Source: Azospirillum soli (GTDB lineage: Bacteria > Pseudomonadota > Alphaproteobacteria > Azospirillales > Azospirillaceae). From it: a stretch of DNA of 64,000 nucleotides. The position numbers and the translations under genes were made by a program. How positions within the stretch are numbered: position 1 is the first letter of the stretch; each line of letters opens with the position of its first letter. The DNA lies in contig NZ_JAGINQ010000022.1 of the NCBI RefSeq assembly GCF_017876165.1, positions 26,108 through 90,107 of the forward strand, given 5' to 3'. The notes beneath the pieces were generated by a model. It was not told the DNA's origin. It did no database searches and saw only the letters and a list, made by a program, of their open reading frames with translations. Positions 1 through 8,669 of the stretch are shown here, piece after piece.

Positions 1-1125
1 GCGCTCGACGCCATCGTCGAGAAGAAGGTGTTCGAAATGCCGTCCTACACCACCACGGGCGGCGGCACGATCAAGAACGTCCGCATCGGCTGGGAGAGCT
101 ACGGCAAGCTCAACGACGCCAAGGACAACGTCATCCTCGTCACGCACTTCTTCAGCGGCTCCAGCCACGCCGCCGGCAAATACAAGGCGGAGGACGCCGC
201 TCCCGGCTATTGGGATTCGATCATCGGGCCGGGCAAGCCGCTGGACACCGACAAGTACTTCATCGTCAGTTCCGACACGCTGGTGAACCTGTCGCCCAAG
301 GACCCGACGGTCGTCACCACCGGCCCGGCCAGCATCAACCCGGACACCGGCAAGCCCTACGGCATGACCTTCCCGGTCGTGACCATCCGCGACTTCGTGA
401 ACGTGCAGAAGGCGCTGCTCGACAGCTTGGGCGTCAAGTCGTTGCAGGCGGTCATGGGTGGTTCCATGGGCTCGCTCCAGGCGCTGGAGTGGGGAGCCGC
501 CTATCCCGACATGGTCAAGCGCGTCATCGCCGCCATCGGCGGGGCGGAGGCCGATCCTTTCCTGATCGGCTGGCTGAACCTGTGGGCGGCACCCATCAAG
601 CTCGACCCCAACTGGCAGGGCGGCGATTACTACGGCAAGGCGGAGCCGAAGGCCGGCCTGACCGAGGCGTTGAAGCTGGTCACCCTGCACGCCCGCCACT
701 GGAAGTGGGCCGACGCCACCTTCGGCCGCAAGTGGGCCGAGGAGGGCAAAGACCCGCGCGCCGCCATGAACAACCAGTTCGCCATTGAGGTGTGGCTGGA
801 CAAGGCGGCTGCCGCCCGCGCGTCGGTCAGCGACGCCAACCACTTCCTCTATCTCGTGAAGGCCAACCAGACCTTCGTGGCCGGCAACGGCGGGTCGCTG
901 GACGAGGGGCTGGCGAAGATCAAGGCGCCGGTCCTGCTGATCCCGTCCGCCGACGACATGGTCTTCCCGCCCGAACGCGCCATGCGTCCGCTGAAGGACC
1001 GGCTGGAGAAGCAGGGCGTGGCGGTGGAATACACCGATGCCATCACCTCCACGCTCGGCCATCTGGACGGTGTCGCGAACATCGCCAAAGCCGGCGACAC
1101 CATCGCCAAGTTCCTGGCGAAGTAA
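1..1125 (+). CDS. MetX-like alpha/beta hydrolase, 5' truncated
   Basis: The reading frame is open from base 1, so the true start lies outside the window; the GTG at 28 is only the first internal start codon. The protein has the homoserine O-acetyltransferase (MetX) type of alpha/beta-hydrolase fold. The nucleophile serine is in GGSMGSLQALEW, the acid aspartate in PSADDMVFPPE, and the histidine in LGHLDGV. MetX enzymes acylate homoserine in methionine synthesis, but many paralogues with this fold have other acyl-transfer or hydrolase roles. No methionine gene is nearby, so the substrate is left open. Family call is firm, the exact reaction is not. Confidence 0.8.
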   Translation, partial: ALDAIVEKKVFEMPSYTTTGGGTIKNVRIGWESYGKLNDAKDNVILVTHFFSGSSHAAGKYKAEDAAPGYWDSIIGPGKPLDTDKYFIVSSDTLVNLSPKDPTVVTTGPASINPDTGKPYGMTFPVVTIRDFVNVQKALLDSLGVKSLQAVMGGSMGSLQALEWGAAYPDMVKRVIAAIGGAEADPFLIGWLNLWAAPIKLDPNWQGGDYYGKAEPKAGLTEALKLVTLHARHWKWADATFGRKWAEEGKDPRAAMNNQFAIEVWLDKAAAARASVSDANHFLYLVKANQTFVAGNGGSLDEGLAKIKAPVLLIPSADDMVFPPERAMRPLKDRLEKQGVAVEYTDAITSTLGHLDGVANIAKAGDTIAKFLAK

Positions 1126-1130
1126 TGCCG

Positions 1131-1171
1131 GCCGGCGGAGCGGGGGCCGAAAGCCTCCGCTCCGCCGCCGG
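1131..1171 (+). terminator. Strong GC hairpin after the MetX-like gene
   Basis: An 11-bp stem (1133-1143 with 1157-1167) begins a few bases after the stop codon at 1125. There is no clear T-run after it, so it may be a weak intrinsic terminator or an mRNA-stabilising hairpin. Confidence 0.45.
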
Positions 1172-1259
1172 TTCGCAACGAAACGCCACCCGCAATAAGA
1201 GTTTCAGAAGTCGGTTATCTCTCTAAAATAGCGTGCGGGTTCCTGTTTCCCGCAACCGG

Positions 1260-2096
1260 ATGCGCAACGCCATGACGATGACCGTCAAAGCCGTGATCCT
1301 CGGCGCCTTTCTGGGCTTTGCCGCCCTGCCCGCCTTGGCCCAGACCGTGCCGACCCCCGCCGGCCATCTGGCCGGGGTTTCCGGCAATCTCGCCAGCCTG
1401 CTCGGCGCGACCAAGTACGTCCACGAAACCGCCCTGGCCGGTGCCGTGGTGACGCCGATGGCCGGCGGCACCTACGACATCGAGTCCGATTGCTCCGGCT
1501 GGGTCTCGCACAATCTGGAGAAGCTGGCGCCGCACTACCAAGCGGTTCGCCAGTACCAGCCGCAGGTGGAGGGCGAGGCCGGCCGCCCCTATCCCCGCGC
1601 CAACGTCTACCGCCAGTATTTCGCCAACCTGCCGGCCGGCGCGCCGTTCCAGCGCATTTACAAGCTGGCCGACGTGAAGCCCGGCGACATCCTGGCCTGG
1701 TGCCTGCCCGGCCATTGCGGCATTCCCTACAGCGGCAAGCCGGCCGGCGACACCGGCCACGTCATGGTGGTGATGAGCACGCCGATTCGGAACGATGCCA
1801 ACAGCGCCTATCTGATGGTTCTCGATTCGTCCTCGGTGACGCACTACGGCTTCAACACGCTGCCATCGTCGGTCCAGGCGGCCAATCCGGCCCTCGGGCA
1901 GAACTTTAGCCGTTATCCGACGATCCGCACCCAGACGGTGGACGGCAAACCGGTGACCAGCGGCGTCGGCCCTGGCTTCATCCTGTTCGGCACCGCCGCC
2001 GACGGCAGCGTCAACAGCTTTCAATTCGGCCCCGGCGACCATGTGAACGGCGAAGGCATCCTGTTCGCTGTCGGCCGTCCGCTGCCGCTGCAATAA
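1260..2096 (+). CDS. Secreted NlpC/P60-like cysteine peptidase family protein
   Basis: A 278-residue protein with a clear Sec signal peptide (hydrophobic core ending ALPALA before QTVP), so it acts in the periplasm or outside the cell. A DCSGWV motif followed by PGDILAWC and GHVMVV matches the Cys and His positions of NlpC/P60-type papain-like amidases, which cut peptidoglycan stem peptides. The usual third polar residue could not be assigned. Starts are possible at GTG 1233, ATG 1260 or ATG 1272; 1260 is used because it gives a normal-length signal peptide. It stands alone and converges on the pel locus across a hairpin. Confidence 0.6.
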   Translation: MRNAMTMTVKAVILGAFLGFAALPALAQTVPTPAGHLAGVSGNLASLLGATKYVHETALAGAVVTPMAGGTYDIESDCSGWVSHNLEKLAPHYQAVRQYQPQVEGEAGRPYPRANVYRQYFANLPAGAPFQRIYKLADVKPGDILAWCLPGHCGIPYSGKPAGDTGHVMVVMSTPIRNDANSAYLMVLDSSSVTHYGFNTLPSSVQAANPALGQNFSRYPTIRTQTVDGKPVTSGVGPGFILFGTAADGSVNSFQFGPGDHVNGEGILFAVGRPLPLQ

Positions 2097-2105
2097 GCCG
2101 CACTC

Positions 2106-2137
2106 CCCTCTTCCCGGCTTCGCCGCCGGGAAGAGGG
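2106..2137. terminator. Bidirectional hairpin terminator
   Basis: A perfect 13-bp stem (2106-2118 with 2125-2137, 6-base loop) lies between the convergent genes ending at 2096 and 2140. It probably ends both the peptidase transcript and the long pel transcript. Confidence 0.7.
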
Positions 2138-2139
2138 CT

Positions 2140-2598
2140 TCAGCGCCTCGGTCCGACGTAATGCGGCATCAGTTTGGCCTGATCGCCGACATAGACCGAG
2201 CAGCGGCTGTCCTGCCCGTCGAAGAAATAGACCTTGCCCGGCTTGCGCTGGTTTTGCGGGTCATCGAGGTTCGCGCCGCCGGAGAAGGCCACGCCGTAAC
2301 GCTTGTCCTTCGTCCGCGCCGCGTAGAAGCCGTCGCTCTGCTGGATGAAGGCGCCGCGCTGGCACAGGCGCGACAGCGTCCGGTCGAACGTCGCGACATT
2401 CTTGAGCCCGTCCGGCAGATTATAGACCACTTGGCTGCGCTGGTACTGGATCCGGGGCGGGATGAACTCCTGCGGGGTGACGGTACGATCCAGCGGGCGC
2501 AGGTGGTCGGGGTCGGTGCGCTCGGCCCTCAGAGGTCCGTCCGCCGTGGCGGGCGCCGCCGCGAGCGAAAGGACAAGAGCCAGGATGAGCGCCTGCAT
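2140..2598 (-). CDS. Exported protein of unknown function, last gene of the pel operon
   Basis: A 152-residue protein not recognised as any named Pel component. The N-terminus is a signal peptide (MQALILALVLSLAAAPATA), so it should be periplasmic or outer-membrane associated. The rest is soluble and basic, with two cysteines (LCQRG and SRCSVY) that could form a disulfide, and ends in a GPRR tail. The start at 2598 is four bases after the pelG stop, which makes co-transcription and coupled translation likely. Its place at the end of the operon suggests a role in Pel export, modification or retention, but this is inference from position only. Confidence 0.7.
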   Translation of the reverse strand: MQALILALVLSLAAAPATADGPLRAERTDPDHLRPLDRTVTPQEFIPPRIQYQRSQVVYNLPDGLKNVATFDRTLSRLCQRGAFIQQSDGFYAARTKDKRYGVAFSGGANLDDPQNQRKPGKVYFFDGQDSRCSVYVGDQAKLMPHYVGPRR

Positions 2599-2602
2599 GG
2601 CC

Positions 2603-3982
2603 TCACCGCACCGATGGGTTGTTGGCGACGAAGGCAAAATAGGGCAGCCGCCGCAGCGCGTCGGCCACCATCAGGTATGCCAGCGCGAAAGCCAGCAGCG
2701 ACGACAGGAAATAGCCGTAGCCGTACCACGCGAAGCCCATGTCGCTGAACAGCAGGGTGAAGCCCGCGTTGGCCGCCAGATAGAACAACTGGGCGCACAG
2801 GTTGCGCTTGCGCAGGTCGAAATAGGCCAGGATCACCGTGCAGAACAGGAACAGCACCTGGAAGAAGGCCCCCAGCGTGCCGAAACGGAACATGCCGATC
2901 TGCTGGTAATGCAGCCCCAGCGCCCCGACGATGCTGGGCGCCAGAAAGATCGTCACGGCGCAGACCGCCCCTTGCAGGATGATCAGGTTGCGGGAGCTTT
3001 CCAGCAGGGCCGCGATGATGGACTTATGGTTGCGGGCGATCTGGTCGTAGGTCGCGTGGCTCTGGATGTCCCGGTAGAAGCCCTGGTAGCGTTCGAAAAA
3101 GCGCGTCTCGATGTTCACGGTGAACAGGGTCAGCGCCGGCACGATGGTCAGGTAGGCGACGAACATGGCGCTGTCGTAGGCGGAGTAGATCACCATGGCG
3201 CCGGACACCGTTTCCCGCTCCGGCACGAACCACATGATCCACTTGTCCACCCAGACCGCGAGGTTGGCGAACAACCCGACCAGCGCCAAGTCCCAGTATT
3301 TGCGGAAGTACGCCATGAAGGCGAACAGCCGCGCGACGCGGTACGGATACTCCGCGAACACCCGCGCGATCAGCCCGAACTGGATGACCGCCAGACCCGC
3401 CGAAAAGCCCCAGACCATCCCGGTTGGTCCGGCGAAGGCGCCGAGCACCCCCGTGGCCACCGTGGCCGCCAGCATGCCGAAGCCGAAGGCGGTGGTCACC
3501 GCCACATAATCCTTCAGCGCCGACAGGAAGATCGACACGACCCAGATGCCGCTGACCAGGAAGAAGTTGATCAGCGCCGCCGCCGCCATCGGCGCGGGCA
3601 GGTCGCTGAGGAACAGATAAAACGGCCCGGCCGTCAGCGCGGCGATGGCGTAGGCGAGGCCCAATGTGGCCAGCAGCATGCCGGGTGCGGTGTCCACCTG
3701 CTTGGCGTAGATGGCATCGGCCAGATAGCGCGTGGCGACCATCACCAGCGGGCCGGTGAAGACGACCGAGAAGCAGAAATTGTAGATCACCACCACGCGA
3801 AAGAGCGTCAGCTCCTCCATCGCCACCAGATCCTTGCCGACGAGGTTGATGCCGGCGAGCGCCAGGATGGTGAACATCCACGGCCCGGAGGTGATGAAGG
3901 CCGAATGCGCGTAGCCCTGCAACACGCCCAGAAGGTCGTCGCGGCGGGCCAGCTTGCGGAGCGCGAAACCGATACCGGCCAT
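2603..3982 (-). CDS. pelG: PelG, multipass membrane protein of Pel synthesis
   Basis: A 459-residue integral membrane protein with about a dozen hydrophobic segments, the length and layout of PelG. PelG belongs to the MOP flippase-like superfamily and with PelD, PelE and PelF forms the inner-membrane synthase complex for the Pel polysaccharide. The N-terminus MAGIGFALRKLARRDDLLG and the following YAHSAFITSGPWM stretch are typical of the family. The start at 3982 is chosen because it follows the pelF stop by one base; an upstream extension would overlap pelF and encodes low-complexity residues. Confidence 0.92.
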   Translation of the reverse strand: MAGIGFALRKLARRDDLLGVLQGYAHSAFITSGPWMFTILALAGINLVGKDLVAMEELTLFRVVVIYNFCFSVVFTGPLVMVATRYLADAIYAKQVDTAPGMLLATLGLAYAIAALTAGPFYLFLSDLPAPMAAAALINFFLVSGIWVVSIFLSALKDYVAVTTAFGFGMLAATVATGVLGAFAGPTGMVWGFSAGLAVIQFGLIARVFAEYPYRVARLFAFMAYFRKYWDLALVGLFANLAVWVDKWIMWFVPERETVSGAMVIYSAYDSAMFVAYLTIVPALTLFTVNIETRFFERYQGFYRDIQSHATYDQIARNHKSIIAALLESSRNLIILQGAVCAVTIFLAPSIVGALGLHYQQIGMFRFGTLGAFFQVLFLFCTVILAYFDLRKRNLCAQLFYLAANAGFTLLFSDMGFAWYGYGYFLSSLLAFALAYLMVADALRRLPYFAFVANNPSVR

Positions 3983-3983
3983 G

Positions 3984-5501
3984 TCACGCGGCCCTTTCGG
4001 CCAGCGTCGGGCGCGTCGGCATGGCGATGTGCTCGTCGTAGATGGCGCGGTAGATGCGGTCGATCTCCACCTTGTCGTAATAACGGGCGACGCGCTGCCT
4101 GATGGCCTCCGCGCAGCGTTCCCGCCAGGGGCGGTCGAGCAGCAGGGCGCGCAGTTCCCGCGCCGTTTCCAGCGGGCTGGCCAGCGGCGTGATCGCACCG
4201 CCCGGCCCCAGAGGCGGGTCTTCGTCCGCCCGGCCGAGCAGCAGTTCGGCGCAGGATCCCACGTCGGTCGCCACAGTCGGCACGCCGGACGCGCCGGCCT
4301 CCAGGATCACCAGCGGCTGCGCCTCGCTGACGCTGGTCAGCGCGATGGCGTCCACCTTGCCGAGCCAATCGGTCAGCTTCACCCGGCCGGCGAAGATCAC
4401 CGTCTGCTCCAGCCCCAGGTGCTTCACGATGGTCCGGCATTCCTCGACATAGCCGGGGTCTTCCTCCAGCGGGCCGAGGATCATCGCCTTCAGGTCGGGG
4501 ATGTCCTCGCGCAGGATTCCGGCGGCGCGGATGTAGGTCTTCACGTCCTTGATGGGCACGACGCGCCCGATCAGGGCGATGGTCGGGGGCCGGTCGGAGG
4601 TGTCGCGCTGAACCTTGGAATATCCAGCATAATCAATGCCGTTTGGGACGATCTTCAACTTGTTCGGGTCGGCGCCCTGGCGCTTCTGGAATTCCTGATT
4701 GCCGCCGTAGAGCGTGATGATCCGGTCGCAGGCGTCGTAGCAGGCCTTCGAGTAGCTTGCGAAGGTATCGAGCCAAAGGTCTCTCAGATCACGTTTTTTC
4801 CTCTCCACGACCAGCGAGGTGTCGCCCCCCTCGAACAGCCATTCGGCCATCAGGATCTCGATGCGGCGCTCGTTGGTGTAGATGCCGTGCTCGGTCAGCA
4901 GCGCCGGACGGCCGGTTTCCAACCTCGCGCGGGCTGCGAACAAACCGGCATAACCCGTTGAAATTGCGTGATAGACCTTGGCCGACGGCATGGGCGCCAG
5001 CATGGTGGCGAACAGCCCGCTCATCAGCGCGCGGGAGCCCCAGAAATACTCAAGGAACGAGGCGTCCGGCAACGTCTCCCGGCACAGCCGCACGACCATG
5101 CGGAAGGCGTCTTCCGAGTTCAGCAGGATGCGCCGCCCGACCCGGCGGCGCTTGGGCGCCAGCAGGCGGACGATCTCTTCCACCTCCTCCAGCCCGCCGC
5201 CCTGTTGTAGGCGCTTCAGCGGCGGCTCGATCCGGTCCAGCAGGCCGGCAGCGCCGGGCACCCAGGGCCAGCCTGGATCGGGATCCTGAAGGTAGACGTG
5301 TGACAGCCCCTTCACGTTCGGGGGCAATTCGTAGGCCAGCTTGCGCCGGCTGCGGTCGGCGACCAGCGCGACAACGTGGAAGGTCAGGTCGGCGTGTGCC
5401 TTGATAAGGTCGTGCGTCCAGGTGGACACGCCACCCGCGACATAGGGATAGGAGCCCTCCATCAGCAGGCAGACGTCCACCGGCTCGAAACTGTCGGTCA
5501 T
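3984..5501 (-). CDS. pelF: PelF, cytosolic glycosyltransferase of Pel synthesis
   Basis: A 505-residue GT4-family retaining glycosyltransferase that polymerises the Pel chain from UDP-sugars at the inner face of the membrane. The N-terminus VDVCLLMEGSYPYVAGGVSTW, the TEHGIYTNERRIEI motif and the C-terminal donor site ILEAGASGVPTVATDVGSC are characteristic of PelF. No membrane segment is visible, as expected. Start and stop overlap neighbours: the ATG lies in an ATGA overlap with pelE (5498-5501) and the stop is one base before pelG. The call is secure. Confidence 0.95.
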   Translation of the reverse strand: MTDSFEPVDVCLLMEGSYPYVAGGVSTWTHDLIKAHADLTFHVVALVADRSRRKLAYELPPNVKGLSHVYLQDPDPGWPWVPGAAGLLDRIEPPLKRLQQGGGLEEVEEIVRLLAPKRRRVGRRILLNSEDAFRMVVRLCRETLPDASFLEYFWGSRALMSGLFATMLAPMPSAKVYHAISTGYAGLFAARARLETGRPALLTEHGIYTNERRIEILMAEWLFEGGDTSLVVERKKRDLRDLWLDTFASYSKACYDACDRIITLYGGNQEFQKRQGADPNKLKIVPNGIDYAGYSKVQRDTSDRPPTIALIGRVVPIKDVKTYIRAAGILREDIPDLKAMILGPLEEDPGYVEECRTIVKHLGLEQTVIFAGRVKLTDWLGKVDAIALTSVSEAQPLVILEAGASGVPTVATDVGSCAELLLGRADEDPPLGPGGAITPLASPLETARELRALLLDRPWRERCAEAIRQRVARYYDKVEIDRIYRAIYDEHIAMPTRPTLAERAA

Positions 5502-6604
5502 GCGGCCACCGCCTCCGGCTCCTCGGCCATCTCGTGCCAGAGGGCGACGACGCTCTTCAGCGCGTCCGGCAGTTCGGAGGCATCGCCCAGCAGATCCGGG
5601 CGGCGGTGCGACAGGTTGCGCAGGTCCGCATAGCGGTGCAGGCGGAACAGGCTTTCCGCGTACCAGAACAGGATGCGCCGGTCGCCGGCACGGTCGATCA
5701 GGGGTTCCAGCGTGCTCGCCGCCTCCTCCACCAGCCCGCAGCGCAGCAGAAGGCGGCCGAGGTCGTGGCGGATTTCGTCGTCGTCGGGCGCCAGCTCCAG
5801 GCAGCGGCGATAGCCGTTCAGGGCCTTGTCGCGGATTTCCTGCTCTCGGTTGGAGTCCAGAAGGCCGCAGAAGGCATAGTCGTCCAGATGCCGGGCGAGC
5901 GCGTAACGGGTCGCCACGTCCTGCGGGTTGCTCTGCGCGGCGTGGTCGAGCATCAGCCAGCGTTCGTTGAACTCATGCTCCACGCGGGCGGTGGCGGTCG
6001 CCGCCTGAACACGCACGGACGGGTCCGCGTCGGCCAGACCGGCCTTCAGCGCCGGGGTGAAGGCGGGACGGAAGTGGCGGGCGACCAAAGCGATCACCGC
6101 CTGCTTCTGCGGCGGAGTGCCCACGGACATCACGTCGGTGAAGGATTCGCCCGCCGCCAGATGCGCGGTCTCGCGGCCGGACACGATCAGTTCGTACAGC
6201 TCCTGCGCCGGCTCCGCCTGGCTTTCCGGGAACAGCGACAGATACCATTCCTGGAAGCCGGTGGCGTAGCGGTGGAAGATGGCGTGCAGGGCCGTGGTCA
6301 TCAGCGTGCAGCCCGGCCCCAATGGCCCCAGGAAGGGCGTGGTGACCAGCAGCAGCCCGGCCAGACGCAAGTCCAACTCCCGCCGCGCCCGCGAGCGCAC
6401 CCACCACGCGAGCGCGATCAGGGTGACGAGATGCACGGCGATGGCGCCATAGGCACCGCTCGGCACCGGCAGCATCCCGAAGGCGAGCGCCGCTGCGCCG
6501 GCCTCGGCACCCAGCGCCAGCAGGGAAACCAGCAGCAGTTCCCCGGTGCCATGGCGCGGGGCCTCCTCCAGCACCGCGTCGGCGGGCATCGGATCGTCGG
6601 TCAT
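5498..6604 (-). CDS. pelE: PelE, membrane-anchored TPR protein
   Basis: A 368-residue protein with two or three N-terminal membrane segments (about residues 25-105) followed by a helical repeat region. It includes a HEAT-like stretch around LADADPSVRVQAATATARVEHEF and TPR-type repeats later (RYALARHLDDYAF, NGYRRCLELAPDDDEIRHDLGRLLL). This is the PelE layout: PelE bridges PelD and PelF at the inner membrane. It overlaps pelD by four bases and pelF by four bases, so translation of D, E and F looks coupled. Identification rests on architecture plus position. Confidence 0.85.
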   Translation of the reverse strand: MTDDPMPADAVLEEAPRHGTGELLLVSLLALGAEAGAAALAFGMLPVPSGAYGAIAVHLVTLIALAWWVRSRARRELDLRLAGLLLVTTPFLGPLGPGCTLMTTALHAIFHRYATGFQEWYLSLFPESQAEPAQELYELIVSGRETAHLAAGESFTDVMSVGTPPQKQAVIALVARHFRPAFTPALKAGLADADPSVRVQAATATARVEHEFNERWLMLDHAAQSNPQDVATRYALARHLDDYAFCGLLDSNREQEIRDKALNGYRRCLELAPDDDEIRHDLGRLLLRCGLVEEAASTLEPLIDRAGDRRILFWYAESLFRLHRYADLRNLSHRRPDLLGDASELPDALKSVVALWHEMAEEPEAVAA

Positions 6605-7989
6605 GCGGCACCCACCTTCTGCGCGGTGAAGGCGATGGGAATGTTCGCCAGCGGACCGGGCAGCGCCTTGCGCACCGCCGATTCCAGTTTGGCCGCGACG
6701 ATCTGGGCCTGCTCAACCGGCGTGCCGGGCAGCACGACGCCGAACACCAGCCCGTGCTGGCCGAAGTCGCAGGCGAGGTCGGTGTCGCGCAGGCTTTCGC
6801 GCACCGCCTTGCCGATGGCCGCGGCGACCTCCGCACGCTGGCCGGCGCTGAGGCGCGACAGGCCGGACGGGCGGATGGTGATGCTGGTCGTCTCAAAGCC
6901 CAGGCGGCGGCCGAGATGGGCCAGGAACTCCGCCTGACGGTCGATGAAGCCGGAGGAGTAGAGCGCGCCGTCCTGGGTGAACAGGCGCTGTTCGTTCAGT
7001 TCGCGGAACTGGCGGGCCTTGGCGAGCGCGGTGCCGATCCATTCGCACAGGATGCGGAAATTCTCCACGCTGTTGACGCTGAGGTCCATGAAGCCGAGGC
7101 TTTCAATCTTCACCATGCCGACGACCTCGCCCGTATCGTCGCTGACCAGCGGTCCGGCCAGCACGCCTTCGCCCTGAAGGATGCGTTCATCCTCATGCTT
7201 GGCGACGCAGAGCATGCGCTGACGCCCGACCACCGTTTCGAACAGCTGCGAGGAATTGTCGAACCAGCGGGCGTAGTTGTCCTCGTCGTCCCAGCCCTCG
7301 TTCGTCACCGATTCCAGGACGTCGTTGTTGAGCAGAAAGAGGGAGAACTTCTCCGGCCGCATGACCGTGCGGATCAGGTCGGCGACGCCCAGCATCACCT
7401 CGCCCTCGTCCAGCCTGTCGATGGAACGGGCCGCCTGATAGAGCGTGAAGACCGTGCGAAGCTGGCCGGCGACGCGGGTCTCCAGGCTTTCCTTCACCGA
7501 CTTCAGCTGCCGGTAGGAGCGGGCGATGGCGTCCGACTCCTTGCGGGCGAGGTCCAGGCTGGCGCGCAACTCGTCCCGCTCGCGGATCTGGCGCATGCGC
7601 AGTTCGCCGAACAGGACCGAGGCGACCAGCCACAGGATCGGCTCCCGGCTGACGGCGTAGAGGTACTGGTAAAAATCCTGGGTGATCAGCTGTTCCGGCA
7701 TGTTGCCGAGGCGCAGCGCGATGGACGCGGCGACGGCGGCCAGCACGCCCTCGTTCGTGCCGTACTGGATGGACAGCAGCAGGACCGGGATCCAGAAGGG
7801 GTGCGGCTGGATGCCGTCGAAACGCTCCCCCGCTCCCACCGTGAAATCCAGCCCGAAGGCCACCAGGAAAAACAGCGCCAGTTCGATCAGCGCCACCCGG
7901 CGGAAGCCCAGGAACCGGCGCGACCCGGCGGGGGTATTCGCCGCCGGGGAAGTGGCCGGGGTTTCCGGATCCAGGGTGGACGCGCTCAT
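6601..7989 (-). CDS. pelD: PelD, inner-membrane c-di-GMP receptor
   Basis: A 462-residue protein laid out like PelD: about four membrane helices in the first third, a coiled coil around residues 140-180, a GAF domain, then a C-terminal degenerate GGDEF domain. The active GGDEF loop is absent (ACDFGQHGLVFGV in that region), while an RxxD inhibitory-site motif is present as R401-D-T-D404. In Pseudomonas PelD the same motif binds cyclic di-GMP and switches on polymer export. Pel synthesis here is therefore expected to be under post-translational c-di-GMP control. It starts 17 bases after the pelC stop. Confidence 0.93.
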   Translation of the reverse strand: MSASTLDPETPATSPAANTPAGSRRFLGFRRVALIELALFFLVAFGLDFTVGAGERFDGIQPHPFWIPVLLLSIQYGTNEGVLAAVAASIALRLGNMPEQLITQDFYQYLYAVSREPILWLVASVLFGELRMRQIRERDELRASLDLARKESDAIARSYRQLKSVKESLETRVAGQLRTVFTLYQAARSIDRLDEGEVMLGVADLIRTVMRPEKFSLFLLNNDVLESVTNEGWDDEDNYARWFDNSSQLFETVVGRQRMLCVAKHEDERILQGEGVLAGPLVSDDTGEVVGMVKIESLGFMDLSVNSVENFRILCEWIGTALAKARQFRELNEQRLFTQDGALYSSGFIDRQAEFLAHLGRRLGFETTSITIRPSGLSRLSAGQRAEVAAAIGKAVRESLRDTDLACDFGQHGLVFGVVLPGTPVEQAQIVAAKLESAVRKALPGPLANIPIAFTAQKVGAA

Positions 7990-8006
7990 GACTGATCCTC
8001 AGTCCG

Positions 8007-8600
8007 TCAGCCGGCGACGGCGCCGCGCAGGGCGTCGAGCATGCGGGAGACGACGCGCTGGGCGACGTTGTTGACGCTGTCGCGGGTGAAATAACCGCGC
8101 CCGACCTGGGACTGGCTCGACGCCCACAGCACGGAACCATCGGACGCGCGGACCAGACGGGCGTTCAGGCCGACCACCGGCTCCTCCCGCAGGCCGTGCT
8201 GGTAGCCGTACTCGGTGACGCTGCCGACCAGCACCGCGTCCACACCCAGCGTCCGGCCGACGTCCTGGGCGTAGGTGCTCTCGGCCAGCTTCTCCACGTC
8301 CACCTTGGCGGCGATCAGCTGGTTGCGCACGCGGCTGGCTTCCACGACGCGGTAGAGGCCGAGGCTGTAAAGCTCGGTGGACACCAGTTCCGACGCGATC
8401 ATGCCGGCGTTCTGGTGGTTGGTCAGGTTCTCGAACGGCAGGACGGCGACCGTCGCGCCGCGCGGCAGGACGCCGCCGCCATCGACGAAGTCGCGGCTGT
8501 TGCCGCGCCCGATGCTGCACGCCGACACCGCCAGGGCCAAGGCCATCGCCGCCAGCACCCGCAACCCCTTCACCACCCGTTTCCGCTTATCCGTCGTCAT
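8007..8600 (-). CDS. pelC: PelC, outer-membrane lipoprotein
   Basis: A 197-residue lipoprotein: hydrophobic signal ending LAVSAC, with the lipidated cysteine near residue 28. The body (ATVAVLPFENLTNHQNAGMIASELVSTELY, then LGVDAVLVGSVTEYGYQ) has the TolB-N/CsgG-like fold of PelC. PelC forms a ring under the outer membrane that funnels the positively charged polymer to the PelB pore. It lies between the pelB barrel gene and pelD as in the Pseudomonas operon. The 69-base gap upstream is unusually wide for this operon. Confidence 0.88.
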   Translation of the reverse strand: MTTDKRKRVVKGLRVLAAMALALAVSACSIGRGNSRDFVDGGGVLPRGATVAVLPFENLTNHQNAGMIASELVSTELYSLGLYRVVEASRVRNQLIAAKVDVEKLAESTYAQDVGRTLGVDAVLVGSVTEYGYQHGLREEPVVGLNARLVRASDGSVLWASSQSQVGRGYFTRDSVNNVAQRVVSRMLDALRGAVAG

Positions 8601-8669
8601 GTCGTCCGTTGCCCTGCCAATGGTTCGCCCCCTCCCGCACCCGTATAGCGCGAGAAGGATACCGACCGA

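Noticed and set aside
2462..4102. 546-residue plus-strand frame opposite pelG
   Set aside because: Arg/His/Gln-rich antisense shadow of a membrane protein gene.
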